This document shows positions 53,450 through 62,402 of a DNA stretch of 64,000 nt, in pieces. The notes under the pieces are model-generated. The model did no database searches and was not told where the DNA came from. It saw only the letters and a program-made list of their open reading frames with translations. The DNA comes from Paraburkholderia ginsengisoli NBRC 100965. GTDB lineage: Bacteria > Pseudomonadota > Gammaproteobacteria > Burkholderiales > Burkholderiaceae. The translations under genes and the position numbers were made by a program. The stretch is taken from assembly GCF_000739735.1 (NCBI RefSeq), contig NZ_BBJF01000005.1, positions 434,001 to 498,000 on the forward strand, written 5' to 3'. Position 1 is the stretch's first letter. Every line of letters begins with the position of its first letter.

Positions 53450-55220
53450 ATTCGTACCAGCGCGGCGTGTAGACCCACTCGGTGCCGCCGGCGCCTTCAA
53501 TGCCGCTCGCGAATTTGCGTGTCGTCGACGAACCGACGATCACCATCGTCCGCATGTCCACCTTAGACGAACGCAACTCGCCCAGCGTGAGCGTGCGCAG
53601 CGTGCCGCCCGGCCGGCCGATATCGCGCCCCAGCACCACCAGCGTTCCGGCCGCGCGATACTCACGCACGATGTCCAGCGCCTTGTCCAGTTGCCACGGA
53701 CGCGCGCGCGAAATCGGGTTGTAGAACGCCATCACCAGATCGGCTTCGGCCGCGTGCCGCAGACGCTTTTCGATGATCGTCCACGGCTTCAGGTTATCGG
53801 ACAGTGACAGCATGCAGAAGTCGTGGCCGAGCGGTGCGCCAGCCTGCGCGGCGGTTGCGAGCGCCGCCGACACGCCCGGCACGATCGACAGTTCGACGGC
53901 GGCCCACGCCGAGTCTTGCGACGCTTCGAGTGCTTCGAGCACGGCGGCGGCCATCGCGAACACGCCCGGATCGCCCGACGACACCATCACCACCGAGCGT
54001 CCTTCGCTCGCCAGTTCGAACGCGTGCCGTGCGCGCTGCAATTCCTCGCGATTGTCGGTGCCGTGCACGCGCTGGTCGGCGCGCAACGGGCCGGCCATTT
54101 TCACGTAGGTGTCGTAGCCGAGGATGTCGGTGGCCTCATCGAGCGCCTGGCGGGCGGCGGGCACCATCAGATCCGCGCGGCCCGGGCCGAGGCCGATGAC
54201 CGTCAGACGGCCGCGCGCGCGGCCGATCGTGCTCGGGTCGACTGCGAGCGATGACACGGCAAGCGCGATGCCGGTGCTGGTGTCGTCGGACAGCGTTTCG
54301 TAGGGGACGCGCAGCGCGGCGCGCAGCAGGTGGGTCGGTGCGGGGTCATCTTCGTCGGGGCGGGTCGGCGCGAAGCGCAACGGCACGTCGAGGCGCGCGG
54401 CGGCTTCGGCGAGCAACGGGGCGGCGATGCTGTCGGACGGAGCGAGCAAGGCGGCCAACGACATCGGCGAGAGACCGTGTGCAGCCAAAGCCCCCTGCAC
54501 ACGTGAGACGATCGCTGCACTCGCACTCGCACTCGCACTCGCACTCGCACTCGCAACGCTCACGGCCGCAACCACGCTACGCGGATGAATCACCAACTCA
54601 TCCTCGCGTCCGTCCCACGCGCGCGGCGTCACGCGAATCGCAAGCCGTGCCGACGAGGAGCGAGGCAACTGCGCATCGTCGAGCCACGGCGCGTCCCCTT
54701 CGATACGCGTGCTTTCGCCCGCCAGCAGATCCGACACGAAACGCTTGCCTTGCCCGAGATCGGCCAGCACGTAGCCCTCGGGCGGATTGAGCACGCAGGT
54801 GCCGAAGCGCAACTCGCCGCTCGTCGTGATCGCGGGCGGCACCGCCAGCGCGGCGGCGATCTCGCGCGCCATCACGTTGACGCCGGCCAGCCCGCCGAGC
54901 AGCGGCACGACCGCGCTACCATCCTCGGCGACGACCAGCACCGGCGGCTCGACGCCCTTGTTCGACAGCAACGGCGCGAGGCAGCGAATCACGATGCCCG
55001 CCGCGCACAACGCGACGATCGGCGTGCCGCGCGCGTACAGCTCGCGCAGATGCGTGCCGAGGTCCGCGTATGAGACGTCGGCGTCGACGCGTCCCTGCAA
55101 CGCATGCACCTGGCACATTCCGCCTGCCGGCCGCGCCGGGTCCTCGGCATACACCGACTGAATCCGCCGCGCGGTCGCCAACGCGCCCGCGCCGAGAATC
55201 ACGATCGCGGGCGCGCTCAT
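53448..55220 (-). CDS. cobJ: CbiG-CobJ fusion: cobalamin biosynthesis protein / precorrin-3B C17-methyltransferase
   Basis: Bifunctional protein of 590 residues. The N-terminal part (about 1-220) is CbiG-like; a Ser-Ala repeat linker lies at about 223-235; residues 240-335 resemble the CbiG C-terminal/CobE-like domain; CobJ begins near [19 protein letters not shown] (about 338). CobJ methylates C17 and contracts the corrin ring of precorrin-3B; CbiG opens the delta-lactone in the cobalt-early route. It overlaps the cobI stop (ATGA) at ATG 55220. Confidence 0.92.
   Translation of the reverse strand: MSAPAIVILGAGALATARRIQSVYAEDPARPAGGMCQVHALQGRVDADVSYADLGTHLRELYARGTPIVALCAAGIVIRCLAPLLSNKGVEPPVLVVAEDGSAVVPLLGGLAGVNVMAREIAAALAVPPAITTSGELRFGTCVLNPPEGYVLADLGQGKRFVSDLLAGESTRIEGDAPWLDDAQLPRSSSARLAIRVTPRAWDGREDELVIHPRSVVAAVSVASASASASASASAAIVSRVQGALAAHGLSPMSLAALLAPSDSIAAPLLAEAAARLDVPLRFAPTRPDEDDPAPTHLLRAALRVPYETLSDDTSTGIALAVSSLAVDPSTIGRARGRLTVIGLGPGRADLMVPAARQALDEATDILGYDTYVKMAGPLRADQRVHGTDNREELQRARHAFELASEGRSVVMVSSGDPGVFAMAAAVLEALEASQDSAWAAVELSIVPGVSAALATAAQAGAPLGHDFCMLSLSDNLKPWTIIEKRLRHAAEADLVMAFYNPISRARPWQLDKALDIVREYRAAGTLVVLGRDIGRPGGTLRTLTLGELRSSKVDMRTMVIVGSSTTRKFASGIEGAGGTEWVYTPRWYE
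54517..54552. repeat. Hexanucleotide tandem repeat (6 copies) inside cbiG-cobJ
   Basis: GCACTC is repeated six times without error, encoding alternating Ser and Ala on the minus strand. Because the unit is six bases, copy-number changes would alter linker length but keep the frame. Confidence 0.92.
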
Positions 55221-55948
55221 CCTTGCCATTTTTCCCCCGGCACGACCAGCAGCGAAAAATACGGCGACGCCATCGGATCGACTTCGGCGAGCGGCACGAT
55301 GCGTTGATTGCCCATCGTCGCGCGTTCGACGTACAGCGCGCGCTCTGCGAGACCGAGTTCGCCGAGCACGCGCCGCACCTTGTCGAAATTGCGGCCGAGC
55401 TTCATCACGACAGCGGCGTCGGCATCGGCGAGACGGCGGCGCAATTCGTCCTCGGGCAGCACGCCCGACAGCACCGACAAACTCTGGTTGCGATACACAA
55501 GCGGCGCACCGAGCACCGCCGCGCCGCCGAGCATCGAGCACACGCCGGGCACCACTTCGCTTTCGTAGCGCGCCGCGAGCCGGTCGTGCAGATACATGTA
55601 CGAGCCGTAGAAGAACGGATCGCCTTCGCAGATCACGGCGACGTCGCGGCCCGCATCGAGATGATCGGCGACGATCCCGGCGGCGGTGTCGTAGAAGTCG
55701 GCGATGATCGCCTCGTACGAGAGCGGCGGTTCGAGCGCTTCGGTCGTGACCGGATAGACCAGCGGCAAGTGAGCCTGAGCCTCATGCAAATGCGCCTCGA
55801 TGATGCTGAACGCGTTGCCCTTTTTGCCCTTCGCGACGAAGTACGCGACCACCGGCGCCGCCTTCAGAAGACGCAGCGCCTTCAGCGTGATGAGTTCGGG
55901 GTCGCCGGGGCCGACGCCGATTCCGAACAGTCGTCCTTGCACGCTCAT
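55217..55948 (-). CDS. cobI: Precorrin-2 C20-methyltransferase
   Basis: SAM-dependent methyltransferase of 243 residues in the tetrapyrrole methylase family ([20 protein letters not shown] at the N-terminus; [40 protein letters not shown]). CobI methylates C20 of precorrin-2 to make precorrin-3A. The gene starts directly after the cobH stop, and its own stop overlaps cbiG-cobJ by 4 bases, so the three are translated as one unit under the riboswitch. Confidence 0.95.
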   Translation of the reverse strand: MSVQGRLFGIGVGPGDPELITLKALRLLKAAPVVAYFVAKGKKGNAFSIIEAHLHEAQAHLPLVYPVTTEALEPPLSYEAIIADFYDTAAGIVADHLDAGRDVAVICEGDPFFYGSYMYLHDRLAARYESEVVPGVCSMLGGAAVLGAPLVYRNQSLSVLSGVLPEDELRRRLADADAAVVMKLGRNFDKVRRVLGELGLAERALYVERATMGNQRIVPLAEVDPMASPYFSLLVVPGEKWQG

Positions 55949-56584
55949 TTATTCGATCTCCGTGGCCAGTGCGTTGACGGCGGCGGCGGCCATCGCGCTG
56001 CCGCCGCGCCGACCGTGCACCACCACGTAGGGCACGCCGCGGCTGTCGTCGGCGAGCAGCGCTTTCGATTCGGCCGCGCCGACGAAACCCACCGGAAAGC
56101 CGAGAATCAACGCGGGCTTCGGAGCGCCGGCATCGAGCATGTCGAGCAGATGGAACAGCGCGGTCGGCGCATTGCCGATCACGACCACGCTGCCCGCAAG
56201 ATGCGGGCGCCACAATTCGAGCGCGGCGGCCGAGCGCGTGTTGCCGAGTTCGCGCGCGAGCGCCGGCACATCCGGATGCGTGAGCGTGCAGATCACGTCG
56301 TTGTGCGCGGGCAGCCGCGCGCGCGTGATGCCTTGCGCGACCATGCCCGCGTCGCACAGGATCGGCGCGCCGTGCGCGAGCGCCGCGCGGCCCGCGGTGC
56401 CGGCGCCCTCGGAGAACTGCAGCGCGTCGATCACGTCGACCATCCCGCACGCGTGGATCACGCGCACCGCGAGTTTTTCGAGGTCGGCGGGGACGCGCGA
56501 CAGGTCGGCTTCCGCGCGGATCGTCGCGAACGATTGGCGATAAATCTCCTGACCGTCGCGAATGTAATCAAGCATCGGTGTCAC
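55949..56584 (-). CDS. cobH: Precorrin-8X methylmutase
   Basis: Enzyme of 211 residues moving the C11 methyl to C12, making hydrogenobyrinate. The catalytic His44 lies in RVIHACGMVD, and GFPVGFVGAAESKALL and YVVVHGRRGGSAMAAAAVNA are conserved family regions. It overlaps the end of cobG by 17 bases. Confidence 0.95.
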   Translation of the reverse strand: MTPMLDYIRDGQEIYRQSFATIRAEADLSRVPADLEKLAVRVIHACGMVDVIDALQFSEGAGTAGRAALAHGAPILCDAGMVAQGITRARLPAHNDVICTLTHPDVPALARELGNTRSAAALELWRPHLAGSVVVIGNAPTALFHLLDMLDAGAPKPALILGFPVGFVGAAESKALLADDSRGVPYVVVHGRRGGSAMAAAAVNALATEIE

Positions 56585-58142
56585 TCCGGGACAGGTGGTC
56601 GAGCAGGTCGGCGGCCCGCGCGATCGTCAGTTGGTACGCGACGCAGCGGCCGAAGCCGGGGCCGTGGTCGTCGCGTCGATAAAGGTCGTAGAGGCCGGGC
56701 GCTACCGCGAGCAGCGTGTACGGCGCGCGATGCGCGGCGGCGCACGAGCGGGTGCAGCCGCTCAGATGCACGTCGACGTTCGCGGGCAGCACGGCGGCGA
56801 GTTGCAGCGCGTCGGCTTTGGTATCGGCGAGGCCCTTCGCGCAGCCGCTCGAACCGGCGCACGCGATCAGGCGCGCGAAAGGTTGCGCGGGATCGCAGGC
56901 GAGGCCGAGCGCGTTCAGTTCGGCGAGCACGGCGGGCAGTGCGCCCGTCGTGATGTCGGGCAGCAGCACGCTTTGCCAGGGCGTCGCGCGCAGCGTGCCA
57001 TTGCCGTAACGTTGGGCGAGCGTGGCGACGGCGTGCAGCGTGGGCACGTCGAGGCGGCCGAGCGGCGGCTGGCCGCCGGCGTGCCACGTGCCGGGTTCGC
57101 GTTGGGCATGGGCCCCGAGACGAAGGGTGGCATCGGCGGGCGTGCTGCGGCGCCAATTGCCGAGCGTCGCGTCGCGTGACAGCGGGAAGTCGACGTAGCG
57201 TTGCGCGTGTTGCAGCAGCGTGTCGACCGAATGCGTGGCGAGCAGATGACGCATGCGGGTGGCGTCGGCGGGCGCGAGGTCGAGGAACGTGTGCAGCAGC
57301 GCGCGCACGAGACGCGCAGCGCGTGGCGCGGCGATGGCCGCTAACGCGCCCTGGTCGCGCGCACGCGCATTGGTGCGGGCGTTTCGCGTGGATGCGGTCG
57401 TATGGGAAGCCGAAGTAGCCGGGTGCGCCGAGGGTGCATGGGCGTGTCCATCTGCATCCCCATTCGCACGCGCGGGGGCATTTACCGGCGGACAACCCGC
57501 CAACCCAAACACGAATCGCACGCCATCGTGATCTTGTGTCGCCGCGAGCCACACGTCATGCGGATGATCGACTCTCGCCAGACGCTCGCCACCGTCCAGC
57601 AGCAACGCGAATTTCGGCGACAGCTCTGCGAAACGCGATTCGCTTTGCAGCAGCGTGAGGAGTTCGGCGCATAGCGGCGTGGTGTCGATTAGCGCGAACG
57701 CATCGCGTCCGGCCACGGGGCTGATCATCACGTTGCGCACATCGTCGGCGGCGGCTATTGTCGCGGCGTTCGAATGGTCGGCTGCGTTTGTTGCGTCCGG
57801 CGCGTTGGACGCGTCCGCGCTTACCGCAGGCATCGTCATCGGCCCGAGCCCCGCATCGACCAGCGCGGCAATCAACGCCGCTTCGTGCCCCTCACGCACC
57901 CCACGCACCTGCAGATTCGCGCGATTGGTCAGCTCGATCATCCCGGTCGCGTGGCGCGCGCTCGCATCGGCAATGACTCGCGCCTGGGCCGCGCTCAACT
58001 CGCCGCCCGGCAGCTTGATCCGGCAGATCCCGCCATCGCGCGCGGCGACGATGCGCAGCAGCCCCGGACATGCCGAAGGCCGCGGCGTCGAAGCCGCGCG
58101 GGGCAAAGCAGTGGAGGGCGAAGCTTGAGTCAAGACGGACAC
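56568..58142 (-). CDS. cobG: Precorrin-3B synthase (oxygen-dependent)
   Basis: Protein of about 524 residues in the nitrite/sulfite-reductase-like ferredoxin family; CobG uses O2 to make the gamma-lactone of precorrin-3B. The [4Fe-4S] motif CAGSSGCAKG followed by LSGCTRSCA is intact. The segment around residues 220-260 is a low-complexity, His/Ala/Thr-rich insertion. The start is uncertain: GTG 58142 is given because a 10-bp leader hairpin lies between 58190 and 58168 and would be coding if the alternative GTG 58205 were used. Neither has a clear ribosome-binding site. First gene under the cobalamin riboswitch. Confidence 0.9.
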   Translation of the reverse strand: MSVLTQASPSTALPRAASTPRPSACPGLLRIVAARDGGICRIKLPGGELSAAQARVIADASARHATGMIELTNRANLQVRGVREGHEAALIAALVDAGLGPMTMPAVSADASNAPDATNAADHSNAATIAAADDVRNVMISPVAGRDAFALIDTTPLCAELLTLLQSESRFAELSPKFALLLDGGERLARVDHPHDVWLAATQDHDGVRFVFGLAGCPPVNAPARANGDADGHAHAPSAHPATSASHTTASTRNARTNARARDQGALAAIAAPRAARLVRALLHTFLDLAPADATRMRHLLATHSVDTLLQHAQRYVDFPLSRDATLGNWRRSTPADATLRLGAHAQREPGTWHAGGQPPLGRLDVPTLHAVATLAQRYGNGTLRATPWQSVLLPDITTGALPAVLAELNALGLACDPAQPFARLIACAGSSGCAKGLADTKADALQLAAVLPANVDVHLSGCTRSCAAAHRAPYTLLAVAPGLYDLYRRDDHGPGFGRCVAYQLTIARAADLLDHLSRSDTDA

Positions 58143-58167
58143 CGGTTTAGCGTCGCGCGACGGCCCG

Positions 58168-58190
58168 AGCAATCCGCGACGCGGATTGCT
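58168..58190 (-). promoter_or_regulatory. Perfect 10-bp hairpin between riboswitch and cobG
   Basis: AGCAATCCGC and GCGGATTGCT form a 10-bp perfect stem with a 3-nt loop, 46 bases after the riboswitch core. It is a plausible expression platform (terminator without strong T tract, or a stem affecting ribosome access). If translation starts at 58205 it would lie in codons instead. Confidence 0.6.
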
Positions 58191-58235
58191 GCGGCATCGG
58201 TACACCCCGCCCGATGTTGGCTGGCACGAACAGTC

Positions 58236-58395
58236 TCGCCGGCAGGTCTCCTGGCTGGCAGGTCATCGTCCGCCGCTGCCTTCCCGGTTGAACCAGTGGC
58301 GCGTAGCGCAGGCGGACTCGCTGCATACAGTTGCGGGGGCAGCCACAGTCACACTGTGTTCCCTCTTCGGCCCCGAAGGGCACCGGCGGCTGTAT
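58236..58395 (-). promoter_or_regulatory. Cobalamin riboswitch controlling cobG-cobH-cobI-cobJ
   Basis: Read on the minus strand the leader shows the class's conserved elements in order: a GGTGCC-type 5' element followed by a GC hairpin (CCTTCGGGG), GGGAACACAG, a GCTGCCCCCGCAACTGT segment, GCCACTGG and the hallmark 3' box AGCCAGGAGACCTGCCGGC (58256-58238). It begins about 190 bases after the divergent cobL arm and ends 30 bases before the first possible cobG start. Binding of adenosyl- or methylcobalamin should repress the operon. Confidence 0.93.
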
Positions 58396-58485
58396 TATGC
58401 CTTTTTTCGAACCGTGCAACGAGGCTGGACGCTTTGACCAGCTTGGCGCGGCGCATTGTCGAAGGCACAGAATGAGGATGGTGGC

Positions 58486-59718
58486 ATGCCGGCGTGGCTG
58501 ACCGTGGTGGGCATTGGCGATGACGGCTTCGCCGGTTTGGGGCGGCCCGCGCGGCGTGCGTTGCTGACGGCGTCGGTGGTGTATGGCGGCGAGCGTCATC
58601 TGGCGATGTTGCCCGCGCGTCTCGGCGCGCGTCGCGCCGCGTGGCCGCGTCCGTTCGATCTCGCGCCGCTGCTCGCCGAGCGCGGCTCGGCGGTATGCGT
58701 GCTGGCAAGCGGGGACCCGATGCTGTTCGGCGTCGGCGCGACGTTGGCGCGGCAGTTGCCTGCTGGCGAATTGCGGGTGCTGCCCGCGCCGTCGTCGTTA
58801 TCGCTGGCGGCCGCGCGGCTTGGCTGGCCGTTGCAGGAAGTCGCGACGGTATCGCTGGTCGGGCGACCGCTCGCGACGCTCAATGCGCATCTGCACGACG
58901 GCGCGCGCGTGTTCGTGCTGAGCGCGGACGGCCACACGGCTGCCGCGATTGCCGGCTTGCTCGACGCGTGCGGCTTCGGCGCGACGCGCATGAGCGTGCT
59001 CGAACATCTGGGCGGCGAACGCGAACGGCGCATCGACGGTCGCGCGGACCAGTGGAGCGCGGGCGACGTCGCCGCGCTGAATCTGATCGCGCTCGAATGC
59101 CACGCGACGTCGAACGCGGCGCGTTTGCCGCTGACCTCCGGCTTGCCCGACGACGCGTTCCGTCACGACGGCCAGTTGACCAAACGCGACGTGCGTGCGA
59201 TCACGCTCGCGCGCCTCGCGCCGACGCCCGGCGAATTGCTGTGGGACGTGGGCGCGGGCAGCGGTTCGATCGGCATCGAATGGATGCGCGCGCATCCCGC
59301 TTGCCGCGCAATCGCGATCGAAGCGCATGCGCAGCGGCAGCGCTTCATCGAACACAATCGCGATGCGTTGGGCGTGCCGGGGCTGCAACTCGTCGCCGGG
59401 CGCGCGCCTGATGCACTGGCTGGCTTGCCGGCGCCGGATGCGGTGTTCATCGGCGGCGGCGTCACGGTGCCGGGTGTGCTGGACGCGTGCTGGGCAAGTT
59501 TGCGCGACGGCGGCCGGCTGGTCGCCAATACGGTGACGTTGCAGGGCGAGGCGGCGCTCGTCGCGTGGCGCGAGCGGGTCGGCGGCACGCTGACGCGGAT
59601 CGCGCTCTCGCAGGCGCAGCCGCTCGGCGGGTTCGATACCTGGCGGCAGGCGTTGCCGATCACGTTGCTGGAAGCGAGGAAGGGCGAGGGCAACGCTGCA
59701 TCGCCTCACCAACCGTAA
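58486..59718 (+). CDS. cobL: Precorrin-6Y C5,15-methyltransferase (decarboxylating), CbiE-CbiT fusion
   Basis: Bifunctional enzyme of 410 residues: N-terminal CbiE-type tetrapyrrole methylase ([20 protein letters not shown]) and C-terminal CbiT-type decarboxylating methyltransferase with SAM motif [16 protein letters not shown]. It methylates C5 and C15 and removes the acetate carboxyl at C12. ATG 58486 has GAGG eight bases upstream; an in-frame TTG at 58456 is less likely. It is divergent from the riboswitch-controlled arm, with its own promoter in the shared gap. Its stop overlaps cbiD (TAATG). Confidence 0.94.
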   Translation: MPAWLTVVGIGDDGFAGLGRPARRALLTASVVYGGERHLAMLPARLGARRAAWPRPFDLAPLLAERGSAVCVLASGDPMLFGVGATLARQLPAGELRVLPAPSSLSLAAARLGWPLQEVATVSLVGRPLATLNAHLHDGARVFVLSADGHTAAAIAGLLDACGFGATRMSVLEHLGGERERRIDGRADQWSAGDVAALNLIALECHATSNAARLPLTSGLPDDAFRHDGQLTKRDVRAITLARLAPTPGELLWDVGAGSGSIGIEWMRAHPACRAIAIEAHAQRQRFIEHNRDALGVPGLQLVAGRAPDALAGLPAPDAVFIGGGVTVPGVLDACWASLRDGGRLVANTVTLQGEAALVAWRERVGGTLTRIALSQAQPLGGFDTWRQALPITLLEARKGEGNAASPHQP

Positions 59719-60815
59719 TGCGCGAAGAATCCCCCGAACAACCCGCGCCGCTGCGTAGCGGCTACACGACCGGCAGTTGCGCGACCGCGACGTCGCTCGC
59801 GGCGGCGCGTCTGCTGCTTGCCGGGGTGGTCAGCGAAGTCGCGGAGATCGTGCTGCCGAAGGGCCAGCATGTGCCGATGCCGATTGTGTTCTGCCGCCTG
59901 ATCGACGGCGGAGCGAACGGCGCCGAAGCCGGTACTGTCAAGGATGCCGGCGACGACCCCGATGTGACTCACGGCGCAATCGTGTTCGCGCGGGTGCGTC
60001 TCGTCGCCGAAGCGGGCGTGGTGTTCCGCGCGGGTCCGGGCGTCGGCACGGTGACGCGCGCGGGCCTCACGCTGCCGGTCGGCGAACCGGCGATCAACCC
60101 TGTCCCGCGCAAAATGATGACCGAGCATCTGAACGAACTCGCCGCCGAACACGCGTACCGCGGCGGCTTCGAGGTGACGATCGGCGTCGAAGGCGGCGAA
60201 GAACTCGCGCTGAAAACGATGAACCCGCGCCTGGGCATACTCGGCGGCCTGTCGATTCTGGGCACCACCGGCATCGTGCGGCCGTTCTCGTGCTCGGCGT
60301 ATATCGCGTCGATCCATCAGGGTATCGACGTCGCGCGCGCCAACGGCTACGCGCATCTGGCCGCCTGCACCGGCAACGCGAGCGAAGACGCGATGCGCGC
60401 CCGTTATGCTCTGCCGGATATCGCGCTGATCGAGATGGGCGACTTCGTCGGCGCGGTGCTCAAGCATATGAAACGCGCACCCGTCGAACGCCTGAGCATC
60501 TGCGGCGGCTTCGGCAAACTCAGCAAACTGGCGGCGGGCCATCTCGATCTGCACAGCCGCAATTCGAGCATCGATCTCGAACGGCTCGCGACATGGGCCG
60601 CGCAATCCGGCGCCGACCCAGCGTTGCAAGCGGCCATCCGCGCGGCCAACACGAGTCAGCAGGCGGTCGCGCTGGCGCACGCGCAGCAGGTGCCGCTCGG
60701 CGATATCGTCTGCCAGCATGCATTGACGGTGGCGCGCGAGATCGTGCCGCCGCAGGTGAACGTGGAGATGTTCGCGATCGATCGTCAGGGCAACATTATC
60801 GGAGTGGCGCAATGA
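59718..60815 (+). CDS. cbiD: CbiD: cobalt-precorrin-5B C1-methyltransferase-type protein
   Basis: Protein of 365 residues with the CbiD signature region [20 protein letters not shown] and [36 protein letters not shown] near the C-terminus. CbiD supplies the C1-methylation in place of the unrelated CobF, which is not in the window. Start TAATG overlaps the cobL stop; the next gene overlaps by ATGA. Confidence 0.95.
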   Translation: MREESPEQPAPLRSGYTTGSCATATSLAAARLLLAGVVSEVAEIVLPKGQHVPMPIVFCRLIDGGANGAEAGTVKDAGDDPDVTHGAIVFARVRLVAEAGVVFRAGPGVGTVTRAGLTLPVGEPAINPVPRKMMTEHLNELAAEHAYRGGFEVTIGVEGGEELALKTMNPRLGILGGLSILGTTGIVRPFSCSAYIASIHQGIDVARANGYAHLAACTGNASEDAMRARYALPDIALIEMGDFVGAVLKHMKRAPVERLSICGGFGKLSKLAAGHLDLHSRNSSIDLERLATWAAQSGADPALQAAIRAANTSQQAVALAHAQQVPLGDIVCQHALTVAREIVPPQVNVEMFAIDRQGNIIGVAQ

Positions 60816-61579
60816 TGCGGGTCCTGTTGCTCGGCGGCACTGGCGACGCGTTGAAGATCGCGCGGCAACTCGGCACCGCACACGTGTACAGTCTCGCAGG
60901 CCTCGGCAAGGTGCCGGACGATCTGGCATGCGCGGTGCGGGTCGGCGGCTTCGGCGGCGCCGAAGGCATGGCGCGCTACATCCAAAGCGAAGCGATCGGC
61001 CTCGTGATCGACGCGACGCATCCGTACTCCGCGCGCATCAGCGCGAACGCGGCCAACGCGTGCCGCACGGCGCGCGTGCCCTGCTGGGCGCTGCGCCGTC
61101 CGGGCTGGCAGCCGCAAGTCGGCGACGACTGGCGCATGGTCGGCGATTGGGACGAACTGACTGCGGCGCTCGTGCCGTTCAGGCGGCCGCTCTTCACGCT
61201 AGGCCGCGAGCCACTCGCGCATCTCGACGAAATTCCGCCGCAGCAGTTCTGGACGGTGCGTTGTCTCGATGCGCAGCCGGACACCGCGCGTTCACGCGTC
61301 ATCGCGGCGCGCGGACCGTTCACGCTCGAAGGCGAGCGGGCGCTGTTCGCGTTGCAGGCGTTCGACGTGTTGGTCAGCAAGAACAGTGGCGGCAACGCGA
61401 CCGAAGCGAAGCTGCAGGTCGCGCGCGAACGCGGCTTGCCGGTCATCATGCTGCGCCGTCCTGCGTTGCCTGAGGTGGAGCGCGAATTCGACAGCGTCGC
61501 CGATCTGCTTGAAGCACTGCGCGGCCAGAAGATCGAGCTTCGCGCCGGGCCGGACGCACCAGGCGCGGCGGCGACATGA
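60812..61579 (+). CDS. cobK: Precorrin-6A reductase
   Basis: NADPH-dependent reductase of 255 residues: nucleotide-binding start [17 protein letters not shown], then [20 protein letters not shown] and the C-terminal [17 protein letters not shown]. CobK reduces precorrin-6A to precorrin-6B (dihydroprecorrin-6X). ATG 60812 (ATGA overlap with cbiD, GGAG upstream) is preferred; ATG 60815 differs by one residue. Confidence 0.94.
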   Translation: MMRVLLLGGTGDALKIARQLGTAHVYSLAGLGKVPDDLACAVRVGGFGGAEGMARYIQSEAIGLVIDATHPYSARISANAANACRTARVPCWALRRPGWQPQVGDDWRMVGDWDELTAALVPFRRPLFTLGREPLAHLDEIPPQQFWTVRCLDAQPDTARSRVIAARGPFTLEGERALFALQAFDVLVSKNSGGNATEAKLQVARERGLPVIMLRRPALPEVEREFDSVADLLEALRGQKIELRAGPDAPGAAAT

Positions 61580-61595
61580 ATATTTGGAGTCTTGA

Positions 61596-62324
61596 ATGAC
61601 GGTGTTTTTTATCGGCGCGGGTCCTGGCGACCCGGAACTGATCACAGTGAAAGGGCAGCGCCTGGTGCGCCGTTGCCCGGTGATCCTGTACGCGGGTTCG
61701 CTGGTGCCCGCCGCGGTGCTCGACGGTCATCGCGCGGAGCAGGTTGTCAATACCGCTGAGCTCGACCTCGATCAGATCGTCGCGCTACTGAAGGCCGCGC
61801 ATGACAAAGGGCAGGACGTGGCGCGCGTGCATTCCGGCGATCCGTCGCTGTACGGCGCGATCGGCGAGCAGATCCGCCGTTTGCGCGAGTTGCGCATTCC
61901 GTACGAGATCGTCCCTGGCGTGACCGCCACGGCCGCGTGCGCGGCCACGCTCGGCTGCGAACTCACGCTGCCCGATGTGTCGCAGACACTGATCCTCACG
62001 CGTTACGCGAGCAAAACGACGATGCCCGCCGGCGAACAACTCGGCGACCTCGCGCGGCATCGCGCGACAATGGCGATCCATCTCGGCGTGCGGCACCTTG
62101 CGCGCATCGTGGATGAATTGCGGCCGCATTACGGCGGCGAGTGTCCGATCGCGGTGATCTATCGTGCGAGTTGGCCAGACGAGGAGAAGATCACCGGCAC
62201 GCTCGACGATATCGTCGGCAAAGTGCTGTCGAGTTCGATCGAGCGGACCGCGCTGATCCTGGTCGGCGAGGTGCTGGCCGCCGAAGGTTTCGCGGAGTCG
62301 ACGTTGTACGCGAAGGGCGGTTGA
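61596..62324 (+). CDS. cobM: Precorrin-4 C11-methyltransferase
   Basis: SAM-dependent methyltransferase of 242 residues, tetrapyrrole methylase family: [40 protein letters not shown] and EIVPGVTATAACAATLGCEL. It adds the C11 methyl to precorrin-4. GGAG lies seven bases before ATG 61596, 16 bases after cobK. Last gene of the plus-strand cob arm; a palindromic hairpin follows. Confidence 0.95.
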   Translation: MTVFFIGAGPGDPELITVKGQRLVRRCPVILYAGSLVPAAVLDGHRAEQVVNTAELDLDQIVALLKAAHDKGQDVARVHSGDPSLYGAIGEQIRRLRELRIPYEIVPGVTATAACAATLGCELTLPDVSQTLILTRYASKTTMPAGEQLGDLARHRATMAIHLGVRHLARIVDELRPHYGGECPIAVIYRASWPDEEKITGTLDDIVGKVLSSSIERTALILVGEVLAAEGFAESTLYAKGG

Positions 62325-62349
62325 GCCGAGCCGAACCGACTGCATGCGA

Positions 62350-62381
62350 GCCTATCCGCGAGCGAGCGTTCGCGGATAGGC
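62350..62381. terminator. Bidirectional hairpin between cobM and metE
   Basis: GCCTATCCGCGA and TCGCGGATAGGC form a perfect 12-bp stem with an 8-nt loop between the convergent stops. There is no T run on either strand, so Rho-assisted termination is likely. Confidence 0.75.
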
Positions 62382-62402
62382 ATTGCATCAGTGCAAATCG
62401 GA

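Noticed and set aside
54517..54552. CRISPR-like short repeats
   Set aside because: The six copies are direct tandem hexamers with no spacers and lie inside a coding frame.
55070..56953. Plus-strand frame of 627 codons opposite cobG/cobH/cobI
   Set aside because: Antisense to securely identified cob genes; no domain and an Arg/His-rich composition.
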